From: Alicyclobacillus suci
Lineage (GTDB): Bacteria; Bacillota; Bacilli; Alicyclobacillales; Alicyclobacillaceae
Direction of reading: 5' to 3'
DNA: 64,000 nt
Assembly: GCF_017329615.1 (NCBI RefSeq)
Contig: NZ_JAFMTW010000005.1
Span: forward strand, 1-64,000
The notes under the pieces were generated by a model. That model saw only the letters and a list, made by a program, of their open reading frames with translations, made no database searches and was not told the origin of the DNA. The first letter of the stretch is position 1. Every line of letters starts with the position of its first letter. This document shows, piece by piece, positions 55,885-64,000 of the stretch. Both the position numbers and the translations under genes were made by a program.

Positions 55885-55920
55885 GAAAAGGCCCCAGCGC
55901 CGTCTGCGAGGGGCCTTTTC
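55885..55920. terminator. bidirectional terminator
   Basis: GAAAAGGCCCC (55885-55895) pairs with GGGGCCTTTTC (55910-55920) around a 14-base loop, between the convergent copper-protein genes. T runs follow on both strands. Confidence 0.88.
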
Positions 55921-55979
55921 GTCGTGCTCAAGTCGTTTGGTGACGTCACGGTGGCATTTCAGTGGACGCTGAGCGCAGG

Positions 55980-57353
55980 TCATTGGACGTTGAACATCGT
56001 TACCATGCCGCTCATATTTTCGCCATCCGTCACGTGCTCTGTGATATGACAGTGGAACAGCCACTTGCCCTTTTGGTTTGCGGTGAACGCTAAATCATAG
56101 GTAGATCCCGGCGCTGTGTTGATGGTATCGAGCCATTGCGGCGACGAGAGTGGCCAGCCGTCTTGATTGATCAATTGGAAATGGAATCCATGCAGGTGCA
56201 TTGGATGATCCATGGAACCAATGTTAATCAGGTGTACCAACACTTTGTCGCCAAGTTTGACCGGCATCACGGGCGTTGCTGGGTAGGAGAGGCCGTTGAT
56301 GGTGTACCCAAACTGCGGCGAGTCGTTGACGATGAGCGTATACTCATCCTGGTAGCCAGGGTGCACTTGTTTCCAGCCAGTTCCTTTCGGCTCCACAATA
56401 AAGGCGCCAAAGAGGCCCATCTGCTCCTGTTTCAGCATGTCTTTCATCGGGTGGGCGTGATACATATAGGTGCCAGGCGGTGCGTTGACCGTGAAGGTGT
56501 AGGTCCACGTCTGCCCAGGTTTGATATCAGGTTGGCTGATGCCGCCGGATCCATCCTGCTTAAAGGGGACGTCGAGACCGTGCCAGTGCACCGTCGTGCC
56601 TTCTGTGAGCTTGTTCGTCACTTCAATTTTGACCTTATCTCCTTGGTCCACCCGGATTTCGGGACCAGGGACGGTTCCATTGTACGCCCAGGCTTCTACC
56701 TTTTGGCCTGGTTTGACTTCCCAGTAGACGGGTTGCGCGGTCAGGTGAAAGACTTTGTAGCCATTTTCCATCTTATAAGGTAAGAGCCGCATATCGTCCG
56801 CGAGTTTGGGTTCACCACTTGATCCGGTTCCGAGCGGCGCGATAGCACCCCTTGCGCTCGTGGTTGATGCAGCATTGCTATCCATGCTCCCCATTCCACT
56901 CATGTCCCCGCCGCCGCTCGTGGTTGTGGCACTGCTCGAACTCACGATCACCGTACCAACCATGTTCGGGTGGTAAACACAATAGTAAGGGTAGGTACCC
57001 GATTTTTTAAATGTATAGGAGAAGCTTTTTCCGGGTGTTAAATCTTTTGAGTCGAACATCCCGTCTGGTTTGCCGTTTTGTCCACTTGTGACCGTGTGGG
57101 TGACCTCGTCGTCATTCTTCCACGTCACGGTAGTACCGGGTGTCACGTGAATTTGCGTTGGGCTAAACGCGGAGCCTTGGAGCTGTACGGTCACATGTTT
57201 CGCGTTCGTGGTCGTTGCCGTGGGAGAAGCGGTATTCGCGCTGGACCCGGATGTTTGACAGCCAGTTGTGCCCACGAACAGTAATAGTGCGGCGCCACAA
57301 ATTCCTGCATGTCGCAGGATAGATGTGAGCCGCCCCCTTATCATCCCTATCAC
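55980..57353 (-). CDS. plastocyanin-like domain fused to a two-domain multicopper oxidase
   Basis: 457 residues. An N-terminal signal segment ends near TTGC (C32), possibly lipidated. Residues about 50-140 form a plastocyanin-like domain with a blue-copper set (H in DEVTHTV, then CVYHPNM). After a Ser/Thr/Met-rich linker (about 140-185) come two oxidase cupredoxin domains with HWHG, HAHP, HPMHLHGFHF and HCHITEHVTDGENM, covering type 1, 2 and 3 copper ligands. Only about 110 residues separate HAHP from HPMHLHG, so the middle domain of three-domain laccases is absent. GTG 57353 has AAGAAGGA upstream; ATG 57344 is possible. Role: extracellular oxidase, perhaps fed by or feeding the neighbouring CuA protein. 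Confidence 0.88.
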   Translation of the reverse strand: MIGMIRGRLTSILRHAGICGAALLLFVGTTGCQTSGSSANTASPTATTTNAKHVTVQLQGSAFSPTQIHVTPGTTVTWKNDDEVTHTVTSGQNGKPDGMFDSKDLTPGKSFSYTFKKSGTYPYYCVYHPNMVGTVIVSSSSATTTSGGGDMSGMGSMDSNAASTTSARGAIAPLGTGSSGEPKLADDMRLLPYKMENGYKVFHLTAQPVYWEVKPGQKVEAWAYNGTVPGPEIRVDQGDKVKIEVTNKLTEGTTVHWHGLDVPFKQDGSGGISQPDIKPGQTWTYTFTVNAPPGTYMYHAHPMKDMLKQEQMGLFGAFIVEPKGTGWKQVHPGYQDEYTLIVNDSPQFGYTINGLSYPATPVMPVKLGDKVLVHLINIGSMDHPMHLHGFHFQLINQDGWPLSSPQWLDTINTAPGSTYDLAFTANQKGKWLFHCHITEHVTDGENMSGMVTMFNVQ

Positions 57354-57416
57354 CGTGTATCCTTCTTTCTAATCCGATTCATCGGAGGTACCTGTCTTGA
57401 GCTATCTCGCAATGGC

Positions 57417-58679
57417 TTAACGGTTGCGAATCATCGTCTGATCCCGGCCTGGTCCTACTGAGACATAATTTACGGGTACGTTCACGACCGCCTCGATATA
57501 CTCGACGAATGCGCGGGCGTTCGCAGGAAGGTCACTATACGAGCGGCAGTCTGACAAGTCTTCCTGCCAGCCATTGAGCCACTCAATTTTTGGGGTCACC
57601 CGCTCCATATCCGACGCCTGCAGTGGCCAGATGTGCGACTCACCATCTAGTTCGTAGGCAGTGCAGACGCCAATTTTGTCGAGACCGGAGAGCACGTCGA
57701 GCTTCATCAACGCCAGTTCCGTATAGCCGTTAATCCAAGCACCATATCGCAAGGTCGGCAGGTCTAGCCAACCACACGCGCGTGGACGGCCAGTGGTCGC
57801 TCCAAACTCGTGGCCCTTTTCTTGCAAATAAGTTCCGTTTTCATCGTGCAATTCCGTTGGGAACGGACCTGCGCCTACCGCCGTCGTATAGGCTTTGGTA
57901 ATCCCTGTGATGCGGCGAATCGCTGTCGGTGGAATGCCCGCGCCCGCTGGAATGCCTCCAGAAATCGGCGAAGAAGACGTGACGAATGGGTAGACGCCCC
58001 AATCCAGGTCTCGCATAATACCCAGTTGTCCCTCGAGTAGCACGTGTAAATCTTTTTGTGCTGCCTCGTAGAGCAGCGGGGTTGTATCTTGAATGTACGG
58101 AAGCAGACGCTCTCTCGCAGCCATCAGTTCGGTCCACATCTCGTCAAATTGTCCATAGTCCTTGAGTTGCGGAATGCGGGTTAGTTTTGCCTCCCAGGCT
58201 TGACGCAGTCGCGTCTCAAATCGGGACAAGTCGCGCAGTTCGCCAAATTGGAGACCAAAGCGCCCGACTTTATCTTGATAGCTGGGGCCAATGCCCTGCA
58301 GTGTGGTGCCAACCTTTTTTTTCCGCTGCTCCTCTTCCCACGCATCCTGCCAGATATGGTATGGAAGAACCATATGCGCGCGCTCTGAGATGACAAGGCG
58401 TGACGTGTCGATGTTCCCTGCTTCGAGCGTCTCTAATTCCTTCACCAGTTGCCCTGGGTGGATGACCATGCCTGCACCGAGGACGGATGTTGTATGTGGA
58501 TGGAAAATGCCGGACGGAACGAGGTGAAGCGCAAATTTCCCGTACTTGTTGACAATCGTATGTCCTGCATTGCCACCGCCTTGGTAGCGAACGACAATGT
58601 CGGCCTGTTCGGCCAAGTAGTCTACCATTTTGCCTTTGCCTTCGTCCCCGTACTGCGCACCAATCACTGCATGAAACAC
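57417..58679 (-). CDS. purA: adenylosuccinate synthetase
   Basis: 420 residues, slightly short of the usual 430. GAQYGDEGKGKMVDYLAE at the N-terminus is the GTP-binding loop, followed by VRYQGGGNAGHTI; GIGPSYQDKVGR and TGRPRACGWLD are also conserved. Converts IMP, aspartate and GTP to adenylosuccinate in AMP synthesis. The GTG start follows GAGGGGG. It stands alone, divergent from a LysR gene. Confidence 0.95.
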   Translation of the reverse strand: MFHAVIGAQYGDEGKGKMVDYLAEQADIVVRYQGGGNAGHTIVNKYGKFALHLVPSGIFHPHTTSVLGAGMVIHPGQLVKELETLEAGNIDTSRLVISERAHMVLPYHIWQDAWEEEQRKKKVGTTLQGIGPSYQDKVGRFGLQFGELRDLSRFETRLRQAWEAKLTRIPQLKDYGQFDEMWTELMAARERLLPYIQDTTPLLYEAAQKDLHVLLEGQLGIMRDLDWGVYPFVTSSSPISGGIPAGAGIPPTAIRRITGITKAYTTAVGAGPFPTELHDENGTYLQEKGHEFGATTGRPRACGWLDLPTLRYGAWINGYTELALMKLDVLSGLDKIGVCTAYELDGESHIWPLQASDMERVTPKIEWLNGWQEDLSDCRSYSDLPANARAFVEYIEAVVNVPVNYVSVGPGRDQTMIRNR

Positions 58680-58820
58680 TTGATGACCCCCTCTAGGAAA
58701 ATCCTTTTTCAGTGTACGACTTCATTTGATATGTGTAAAATGAATGATGTGTATGAAATGGATGCGAATATTGTATAACGGTTTGTTCGCTTCGGATGGC
58801 AAAGGGAGGCATACCTACCA

Positions 58821-59702
58821 ATGCTCGGTGCCTATCAAACGTTTCTTACGGTGGTCGAGCACGAGACCGTGTCGGCTGCCGCAGAGGTGTTGCACACCAC
58901 ACAACCCACCGTCACGCGGCAGATTCAGCAGTTGGAGCGCACTTTGGGGACGACCTTGTTCGACCGGGTTGGCAAACGGCTGATTCTGACCAGAGCAGGT
59001 GCGAAAGTTTACGATACAGCGCGCGAGCTTCTACAGACACAAACGCGGTTGTTGGATGCGTTGTCAGAATTGACTGACCCGGAGCAAGGAACAGTCCGTC
59101 TCGGTTCTGGTTTGACTCCATGTATCTATTTATTGCCAAATGTCATTGCAAACTACGCAGCTGAGCACCCTGCAGTCCGATTTCATATTGTGACCGGGTC
59201 GTCAAAGGAGGTCACTGAGCGGCTTGTGCGGCGCGAGATCGATCTCGCCTTTGTCACGACGCCCCCTGCAGACCGTGACCAGTTTACCGCTATGCCGTTG
59301 TGGCGGGATGAATTGTGCGTCGTCGTGGCGCCGTCGCATCCGCAGGCCGGGGTGCGTTGTTCGGTTGGTGACATGGCGGAGATGCCGCTGATTTTGATGC
59401 GATCTGATTCTGGTTTGCGGCAAATTGTCGACCAAAAACTCGGCGCTCGGCAGGAGGGCTTGCGCGCTGTCGTCGAAACAGACAGTTTGGAGGCAATTAG
59501 CCGCTTTGTTCAAGCTGGGCTTGGCATGGCGGTGTTGCCGAAATCGGCGGTGGCCGACGACGTAGCGCAAGGGCGTTTGGCTATAGTCACACTGACGGAC
59601 GCCACGCTTGGTGCACGCACCATTACGGCCCTTACGCGCCGAAGTAGCGGCTTGCCTGCCGTAACTGCCGCGTTTGTCCAGTTCTTGATGACACTTACCT
59701 AA
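58821..59702 (+). CDS. LysR-family transcriptional regulator
   Basis: 293 residues. N-terminal winged HTH (FLTVVEHETVSAAAEVLHTT, QPTVTRQIQQLERTLGTTLF, about 6-50) and a substrate-binding domain with QAGLGMAVLPKSAV near residue 232. AAAGGGAGG is well placed before ATG 58821. LysR proteins usually control the divergent gene, here purA across 141 bases, but a role in purine synthesis would be unusual, so an unlinked target is just as likely. Confidence 0.88.
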   Translation: MLGAYQTFLTVVEHETVSAAAEVLHTTQPTVTRQIQQLERTLGTTLFDRVGKRLILTRAGAKVYDTARELLQTQTRLLDALSELTDPEQGTVRLGSGLTPCIYLLPNVIANYAAEHPAVRFHIVTGSSKEVTERLVRREIDLAFVTTPPADRDQFTAMPLWRDELCVVVAPSHPQAGVRCSVGDMAEMPLILMRSDSGLRQIVDQKLGARQEGLRAVVETDSLEAISRFVQAGLGMAVLPKSAVADDVAQGRLAIVTLTDATLGARTITALTRRSSGLPAVTAAFVQFLMTLT

Positions 59703-59737
59703 GCCTAAGTCGATGGGTTCAGGTAACATGGGAGGGA

Positions 59738-60415
59738 ATGGACGTGGTTGTTCTGTTAGTTGAAGACGAGCCCGGTTTTGCTGAGTTCCTAGCGTTGGAG
59801 CTTGAACTTCAGGAATCTGTCGTGCACATGGCGTTAGATGGTAAAACGGCGTTGGATTTCGTGCAAAACAATACGTATGACCTTGTGCTCCTGGATATCA
59901 ACTTGCCTGACATTAGTGGTTTGGAAGTTTGTAGGGCGCTCCGCGCGACAATGACTGTGCCCATTATTATGCTGACGGCTCGTGGAGATGTGGCGGATCG
60001 GGTGGAAGGACTAGACGCTGGCGCTGATGACTATTTGGTCAAGCCATTTGCAATTGAAGAATTATTTGCACGGATTCGGGCAACGATGCGTCGACAAGCG
60101 GCAGGATCTATGGCAAATCCACAAATCCATTTTGGCCAGGTCACCGTACAGCTTGATACGCATCGCGTAACATATCAGTCGCAGGAGGTCGAGTTGACCG
60201 CCCGCGAGTATGACTTGTTGCTCTATTTATTGCGTCACCCGAATGTCACGTGGTCGCGCCAGACACTACTAGAGCGCGTTTGGGGGTTTCACGCGGCAGT
60301 GGACACGAATGTCGTGGATGTTTATATCGGATATTTGCGGCAAAAGGTTGACCCGCATAAGGCGTTTATCAAAACGGTTCGCGGACAGGGCTACCGCTTT
60401 GAGGTGTCATTGTGA
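59738..60415 (+). CDS. OmpR/PhoB-type response regulator
   Basis: 225 residues. Receiver domain with acidic pocket (VEDEPG) and phospho-acceptor D53 in VLLDINLPD, K in DDYLVKPF; C-terminal winged helix with VDVYIGYLRQKVD and KTVRGQGYRF. GGGAGGG lies directly before ATG 59738, so GTG 59744 is a possible start. Its stop overlaps the sensor kinase start by four bases. Confidence 0.94.
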   Translation: MDVVVLLVEDEPGFAEFLALELELQESVVHMALDGKTALDFVQNNTYDLVLLDINLPDISGLEVCRALRATMTVPIIMLTARGDVADRVEGLDAGADDYLVKPFAIEELFARIRATMRRQAAGSMANPQIHFGQVTVQLDTHRVTYQSQEVELTAREYDLLLYLLRHPNVTWSRQTLLERVWGFHAAVDTNVVDVYIGYLRQKVDPHKAFIKTVRGQGYRFEVSL

Positions 60416-61965
60416 GGGAGCGGAGGTTAAGCGCCCGTATTAGTTGGTGGAGTGTCGTTTGGTGTGCAATTGTTCTTTTTGTATGTACAGTATTGTATAC
60501 CATGTCGTTTCATGCGCGCACGCTTCAGTCGTACAAGCGCGTTTTGGCGCTTGAAATGGCAGTTTTACTCGGCCAAGGTGTCGACAAATTGGCTATCCAG
60601 GGCAGCGCAAGTGATTGGGATCGGTATGCTGCTGTGACCGATTCTGCGGTTCGGTTGGCGAACGACCGCGGGGACGTCTTGTTTGAGATTGGGAGTCCTT
60701 CGTTTTCCATCACGCGTATGGACGCCATTATAGCGAAACTATCTCAGCAACCATTTTTTGCGAATCACTCATCGTCAAGTTTATCCAATCCTGTGGTGTG
60801 GAATGACACGTATGTATGGCATGACAAGACGGGGACGCATCATGTCATTATCGCCTCGAGACGTGTAAAGTTTTTGAATGGGACTAGCGGTACATTGCAA
60901 CTATTTAGTCTGACAGACGCATTGATGCAAGAAACTTGGCGGACAATGGCTTGGTTAGCGGCGATTGACGTGGTTGTGCTTGCATTGTTCGCGTTGGGGA
61001 TGCGGTGGTTGACAAGGCGTGGATTACGGCCGTTGAAGCTGCTTATAGATGGGATTCAGGAAGTAGAGTGGCGTCAGTCGGCACGCATCAAATTGTCGAA
61101 TGTCCCGCAGGAAATTGAGTCTCTTCAGCAGTCTATTAACCAATTACTTGATAGGATTGACGATGGCGTAAAAGAACAAAACCGCTTTATTGCGGATGCT
61201 TCGCATGAGCTGCGCACGCCATTGGCCATTATTGCAGGGCATGCAAATTTGCTGCGCCGCTGGGGGCATAACAATGTACGTGTTTGGGAGCCTGCGGTTC
61301 GCAATATCAATTCAGAAGTGGACCGACTGCAAAAACTCGTCAACCAACTTCTCGTTTTGGCCCGTTTGGAAGAACTGCCTCCCCGGCATGTCGAGGGATT
61401 GACGAGTGCTCAGCTTCGAGAACTTTTCCAGCGGTTGCGAGAGGATGCTCGAGTTCTACGTCCAGATCTCGATATTGTCGTTCGGGTTCATTTGACGAAA
61501 AATGCGCGCGCGTATATTGATGCAGATGATCTTCATCAAGTTCTGGTCGTTTTGATGGATAATGCACTGCGACATACAACGGATGGTTATGTGGAGTTAG
61601 CGGCACATGGGGACGAAGGGATGGTTCGTTTCACCGTGACGGACACTGGGGAGGGAATTCCAGAGGAGGTTGTCGCCCATGTGTTTGATAGGTTTTATCG
61701 CGCGGACGGCGCCCGTAAAACGGAAAGCCGGGGGGCCGGTTTGGGCCTCGCGATTTGCAAGCGACTGGTCGAATCCTACCAAGGCAGGATTTATTTGCGG
61801 ACCAAGCTTGGAAGAGGGACGACTGTGATCATTCGATTGCCCGCACAAGAATGCCCCTCACCGGTGTTTCAATCGACGGATGAATTGGTGCCGAAGAGGT
61901 ACAAAAAGGAGAAACCAAGAGATGATACAGGAACATCTACTGACGCTGATGCCACCAAGCATTGA
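60412..61965 (+). CDS. sensor histidine kinase
   Basis: 517 residues. One membrane segment near 13-30, an extracellular sensor region of about 140 residues, a second segment near 180-200, HAMP, then HisKA with H265 in DASHELRTPLAII and HATPase motifs (VLMDNALRHTTDG, DTGEGIPEE, GAGLGLAICKRLVE). A C-terminal charged tail follows. Starts with GTGA overlap with the regulator; its last 44 bases overlap the lipoate-ligase-family gene. The signal is unknown. Confidence 0.93.
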   Translation: MRERRLSARISWWSVVWCAIVLFVCTVLYTMSFHARTLQSYKRVLALEMAVLLGQGVDKLAIQGSASDWDRYAAVTDSAVRLANDRGDVLFEIGSPSFSITRMDAIIAKLSQQPFFANHSSSSLSNPVVWNDTYVWHDKTGTHHVIIASRRVKFLNGTSGTLQLFSLTDALMQETWRTMAWLAAIDVVVLALFALGMRWLTRRGLRPLKLLIDGIQEVEWRQSARIKLSNVPQEIESLQQSINQLLDRIDDGVKEQNRFIADASHELRTPLAIIAGHANLLRRWGHNNVRVWEPAVRNINSEVDRLQKLVNQLLVLARLEELPPRHVEGLTSAQLRELFQRLREDARVLRPDLDIVVRVHLTKNARAYIDADDLHQVLVVLMDNALRHTTDGYVELAAHGDEGMVRFTVTDTGEGIPEEVVAHVFDRFYRADGARKTESRGAGLGLAICKRLVESYQGRIYLRTKLGRGTTVIIRLPAQECPSPVFQSTDELVPKRYKKEKPRDDTGTSTDADATKH

Positions 61966-62719
61966 GTTGAATACTGGAGAAGATTCTTCGGATGCAATGC
62001 GCAATATTCTTTTGGATGACGAGTGGGCACGGGAAGTCGGTCGGCAAGAACGTATGCCAACTGTCCGCGTATGGCGCCACGCACCTGTTCGGGGGCTTGT
62101 TGTGAGTAAACGTGACGTCGCGGGGCCTCAGGGGGAAGTTGCGATGGCCACGATGGATAGGCTGGGCTGGCCGATTTTCGTCCGACCGACCGGCGGTACG
62201 GCTGTGCCGCACGGGCCTGGGGTGCTTAATTTCTCTCTGCTTTTTCCGCGCATAAAAGATAAGGTGACGACAGATGCGTATTATCAATTGCTTTGTCAAC
62301 CGATGTTGGATTGGTTTACGAGTATGAACCTTGTGGCGACGACGGGTGCTGTGCCGGGGAGTTACTGTGATGGGAATTACAATGTGTTGGTCGATGGCAA
62401 AAAAGTGGTTGGCACGGCACAAGCTTGGCGTGGTGGGCTGGCTGGTACGAAATCGAGGCACCCGGGATACGTACTCGCGCACGCCTGTATTGTGGTTGAT
62501 GTTGACATGATGGAAGCAACGGATGTCATCAATCGCTTTTATGAAGAGGTCGGAGACCCATACCGTGTCGATGCCAGCACATCGACTTCACTGGCCGATG
62601 TGCTAAGCGAGGTACGACCAGGGCAGACGTATTCTGCAACTACTGCCCAAAAGGAATTTGTCACATTTCTCGAGCGGTATTATCGAAGTGCAGGTATCGT
62701 GGTTCATGTACGCTCCTGA
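61922..62719 (+). CDS. lipoate-protein ligase / octanoyltransferase family protein
   Basis: 265 residues of the BPL/LplA superfamily. RPTGGTAVPHGPGVLNFSLL (about 82-101) corresponds to the RRxGGGxVxHD motif, and NYNVLVDGKKVVGTAQAWRG (about 152-171) holds the substrate-binding lysine. A cysteine in GSYCDGNYNV is near where LipM-type octanoyltransferases keep theirs, so ligase, octanoyl- or amido-transferase activity are all possible. AAAAGGAGA is well placed before ATG 61922. It begins inside the sensor kinase gene in another frame, so it is co-transcribed with the two-component system. Confidence 0.82.
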   Translation: MIQEHLLTLMPPSIELNTGEDSSDAMRNILLDDEWAREVGRQERMPTVRVWRHAPVRGLVVSKRDVAGPQGEVAMATMDRLGWPIFVRPTGGTAVPHGPGVLNFSLLFPRIKDKVTTDAYYQLLCQPMLDWFTSMNLVATTGAVPGSYCDGNYNVLVDGKKVVGTAQAWRGGLAGTKSRHPGYVLAHACIVVDVDMMEATDVINRFYEEVGDPYRVDASTSTSLADVLSEVRPGQTYSATTAQKEFVTFLERYYRSAGIVVHVRS

Positions 62720-62775
62720 TGGTGCAGAGCCCGTGATGTGTCGCTGCCCCACGGGTCGACGGGCCCTGCGGCGCA

Positions 62776-64000
62776 TCACGTTGTACTATTGTTGCCACCA
62801 CGTGGAAATTTGGTGGGAATCGGCAACTCGACATGGACGGTCGTGCCTTTGCCAAGCCCTTCGCTGTCGATGCCGATCTTACCGCCGTGCGCTTCCACCA
62901 CCCAGCTTGCGATGGAGAGGCCAAGGCCAGTGCCCTTTGCGGATTGTTCGCGGGAGCGGGCGGGATCAACCGTATAGAATCTGTCAAATACTCGCTTGAG
63001 ATCTTCTTTTGCAATCCCGAGCCCTGTGTCCTGAACGGAAATGACAGCAAAATTACGCTGTTGTGTTAACGTGATGTGGATGCTTCCTCCTTCTTGTGTG
63101 AACTTCAAGGCATTGTCGAGCAGAATCACTAACAACTGATGCAGCCTATCTCTATCGCCTGAAATGGTAATTGGCACGGGGGCGTCAGCTTTCAACTGAA
63201 TTCCTTTCATCTCGGCTAGCGTCTCGTACAACTCGTGAATATGCAGGATGAGATCCCGCAAATCGACGGCATCATGCTCAATATGCACTTGGTCTGAGTC
63301 CGAGCGGGCGAGCGTCAACAAGTCTTGGACGAGCTTGGACAATCGTCGCGACTCGCTGTGTGCGTTGTTTAGCCATTCCAGGTTTTCAAGCACGGTTTCA
63401 TCGGTGTGTTCCATGACGATACCAAGGTTTGATTGAATGACTGCGAGTGGTGTACGCAGTTCATGCGAAGCGTCGGCGACGAATTCGAGTTGGCGTTGCC
63501 AGGCGGAGCGGATTGGGCGAAGCATACGGTCGGCGAGGATGAAGCCGACTAGGGTCGCACCGACTAGACCAAATGCGCCGACAATCAGAATGATATGCTG
63601 CAGGTACGTAAGTAAACGGAGACTTCCACTATCCTCCGTCAGGGTCGCTAGGTAAATTCGCTGTCCACCGGAGGTGGCTTGCCACGGAATGAACAGAATG
63701 CGGAAGTGGCCGTTGCTCGACGTGTAATTAAGGTAGGTCTTGGTCGTCAAGGTCGATATTCGGTTGTTGATTTGCGTGGCTAGGTTCTCTCCGAATTCAG
63801 CAAGTTCCGGCGATGCATATAAAGGCTGCCCAGCCCCATACGCTTCAATAATATAGACGCCCGGAATTTCTTGCGGCGTGACAAACCCAGGTGTCAGAAT
63901 TTCACGGGCTGCCCGGTTTAACTGTCCGTCGATACTCTGCATCGCCGTGCCGCGGATAATCGCAAACACCGCAAACGAGGTGATGGAATAGAGAACGATT
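62776..64000 (-). CDS. sensor histidine kinase, 5' end outside the window
   Basis: The frame is open to the window edge at 64000, where it reads LYSITSFAVFAIIRGTAMQ, the first membrane segment, so the N-terminus is missing. A sensor region of about 130 residues is followed by a second membrane segment (IILIVGAFGLVGATLVGFIL), HisKA with FVADASHELRTPLAVIQSN, and HATPase motifs DNALKFTQEGGS, DTGLGIAKED and GTGLGLSIASWVVEAHGG. Distinct from the kinase at 60412. Its response regulator probably lies beyond 64000. Confidence 0.9.
   Translation of the reverse strand, partial: IVLYSITSFAVFAIIRGTAMQSIDGQLNRAAREILTPGFVTPQEIPGVYIIEAYGAGQPLYASPELAEFGENLATQINNRISTLTTKTYLNYTSSNGHFRILFIPWQATSGGQRIYLATLTEDSGSLRLLTYLQHIILIVGAFGLVGATLVGFILADRMLRPIRSAWQRQLEFVADASHELRTPLAVIQSNLGIVMEHTDETVLENLEWLNNAHSESRRLSKLVQDLLTLARSDSDQVHIEHDAVDLRDLILHIHELYETLAEMKGIQLKADAPVPITISGDRDRLHQLLVILLDNALKFTQEGGSIHITLTQQRNFAVISVQDTGLGIAKEDLKRVFDRFYTVDPARSREQSAKGTGLGLSIASWVVEAHGGKIGIDSEGLGKGTTVHVELPIPTKFPRGGNNSTT

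Overview
The window looks like the chromosome of a Gram-positive, Firmicutes-type bacterium, most likely an aerobic Bacilli member close to Alicyclobacillus. The reasons are strong AGGAGG-type ribosome binding sites, frequent GTG and TTG starts, a cggR-gapA pair with a recognisable CggR operator, a rbsDACB operon with a LacI-type regulator, CcpA-like cre sites, LipM/LplA-type ligase and DUF1641/DUF1275/DUF3870 proteins. Base composition is mildly GC-rich by eye. I saw no rRNA, tRNA, IS element, prophage or CRISPR array. Species assignment is inference only.

Left part (1-13.2 kb): a frameshifted membrane-protein pseudogene; a membrane GGDEF-EAL protein; then a catabolic island. A sigma-54 (-24/-12) promoter with two GTCT-N8-AGAC inverted repeats upstream drives an iron alcohol dehydrogenase, a (methyl)malonate-semialdehyde dehydrogenase and an MFS carrier; the sigma-54 activator follows, with a near-cre site just after its own likely promoter. 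A decayed zinc alcohol dehydrogenase comes next, then thiolase, CoA-transferase A/B and a 3-hydroxybutyrate-dehydrogenase-like SDR (ketone-body or 3-hydroxybutyrate use). The best guess for the sigma-54 unit is oxidation of a 3-hydroxyacid such as 3-hydroxypropionate to acetyl-CoA.

13.3-27 kb: an M20 peptidase; a minus-strand tricarballylate-type operon (tcuA, tcuB, a PrpF isomerase, an MFS carrier with a cre-consensus site before it) behind a hairpin and tandem palindromes; a DUF3870 gene; an amidohydrolase remnant; and the ribose system as two units (rbsK-rbsR and rbsDACB) with a LacI-type operator between them.

27-44 kb: proBA; an AraC-regulated sugar-like cluster (broken MFS gene, AraC regulator, Gfo/Idh/MocA oxidoreductase, DUF993 protein, xylose-isomerase-like protein) whose two transcription units share a 36-base upstream element; a secreted SGNH esterase; an MFS gene diverging from a second Gfo/Idh/MocA oxidoreductase; a ribulokinase remnant; and a GntR-FCD regulator with a strong promoter and a 17-base palindrome ahead of a peptide/opine ABC importer (binding protein and two permeases, no ATPases).

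44-64 kb: mostly housekeeping and single genes: msrB with a luciferase-like oxidoreductase, YdcF-type protein, two divergent helical-repeat proteins, TetR, DUF1641, AraC, coaA, NlpC/P60 hydrolase, cggR-gapA, a CuA-type lipoprotein convergent with a plastocyanin/two-domain multicopper oxidase fusion, purA, LysR, a two-component system overlapping a lipoate-ligase-family gene, and a second histidine kinase cut by the right edge. Four gene remnants (left edge membrane protein, Zn-ADH, amidohydrolase, ribulokinase) plus a broken MFS gene show active gene decay in the catabolic regions.
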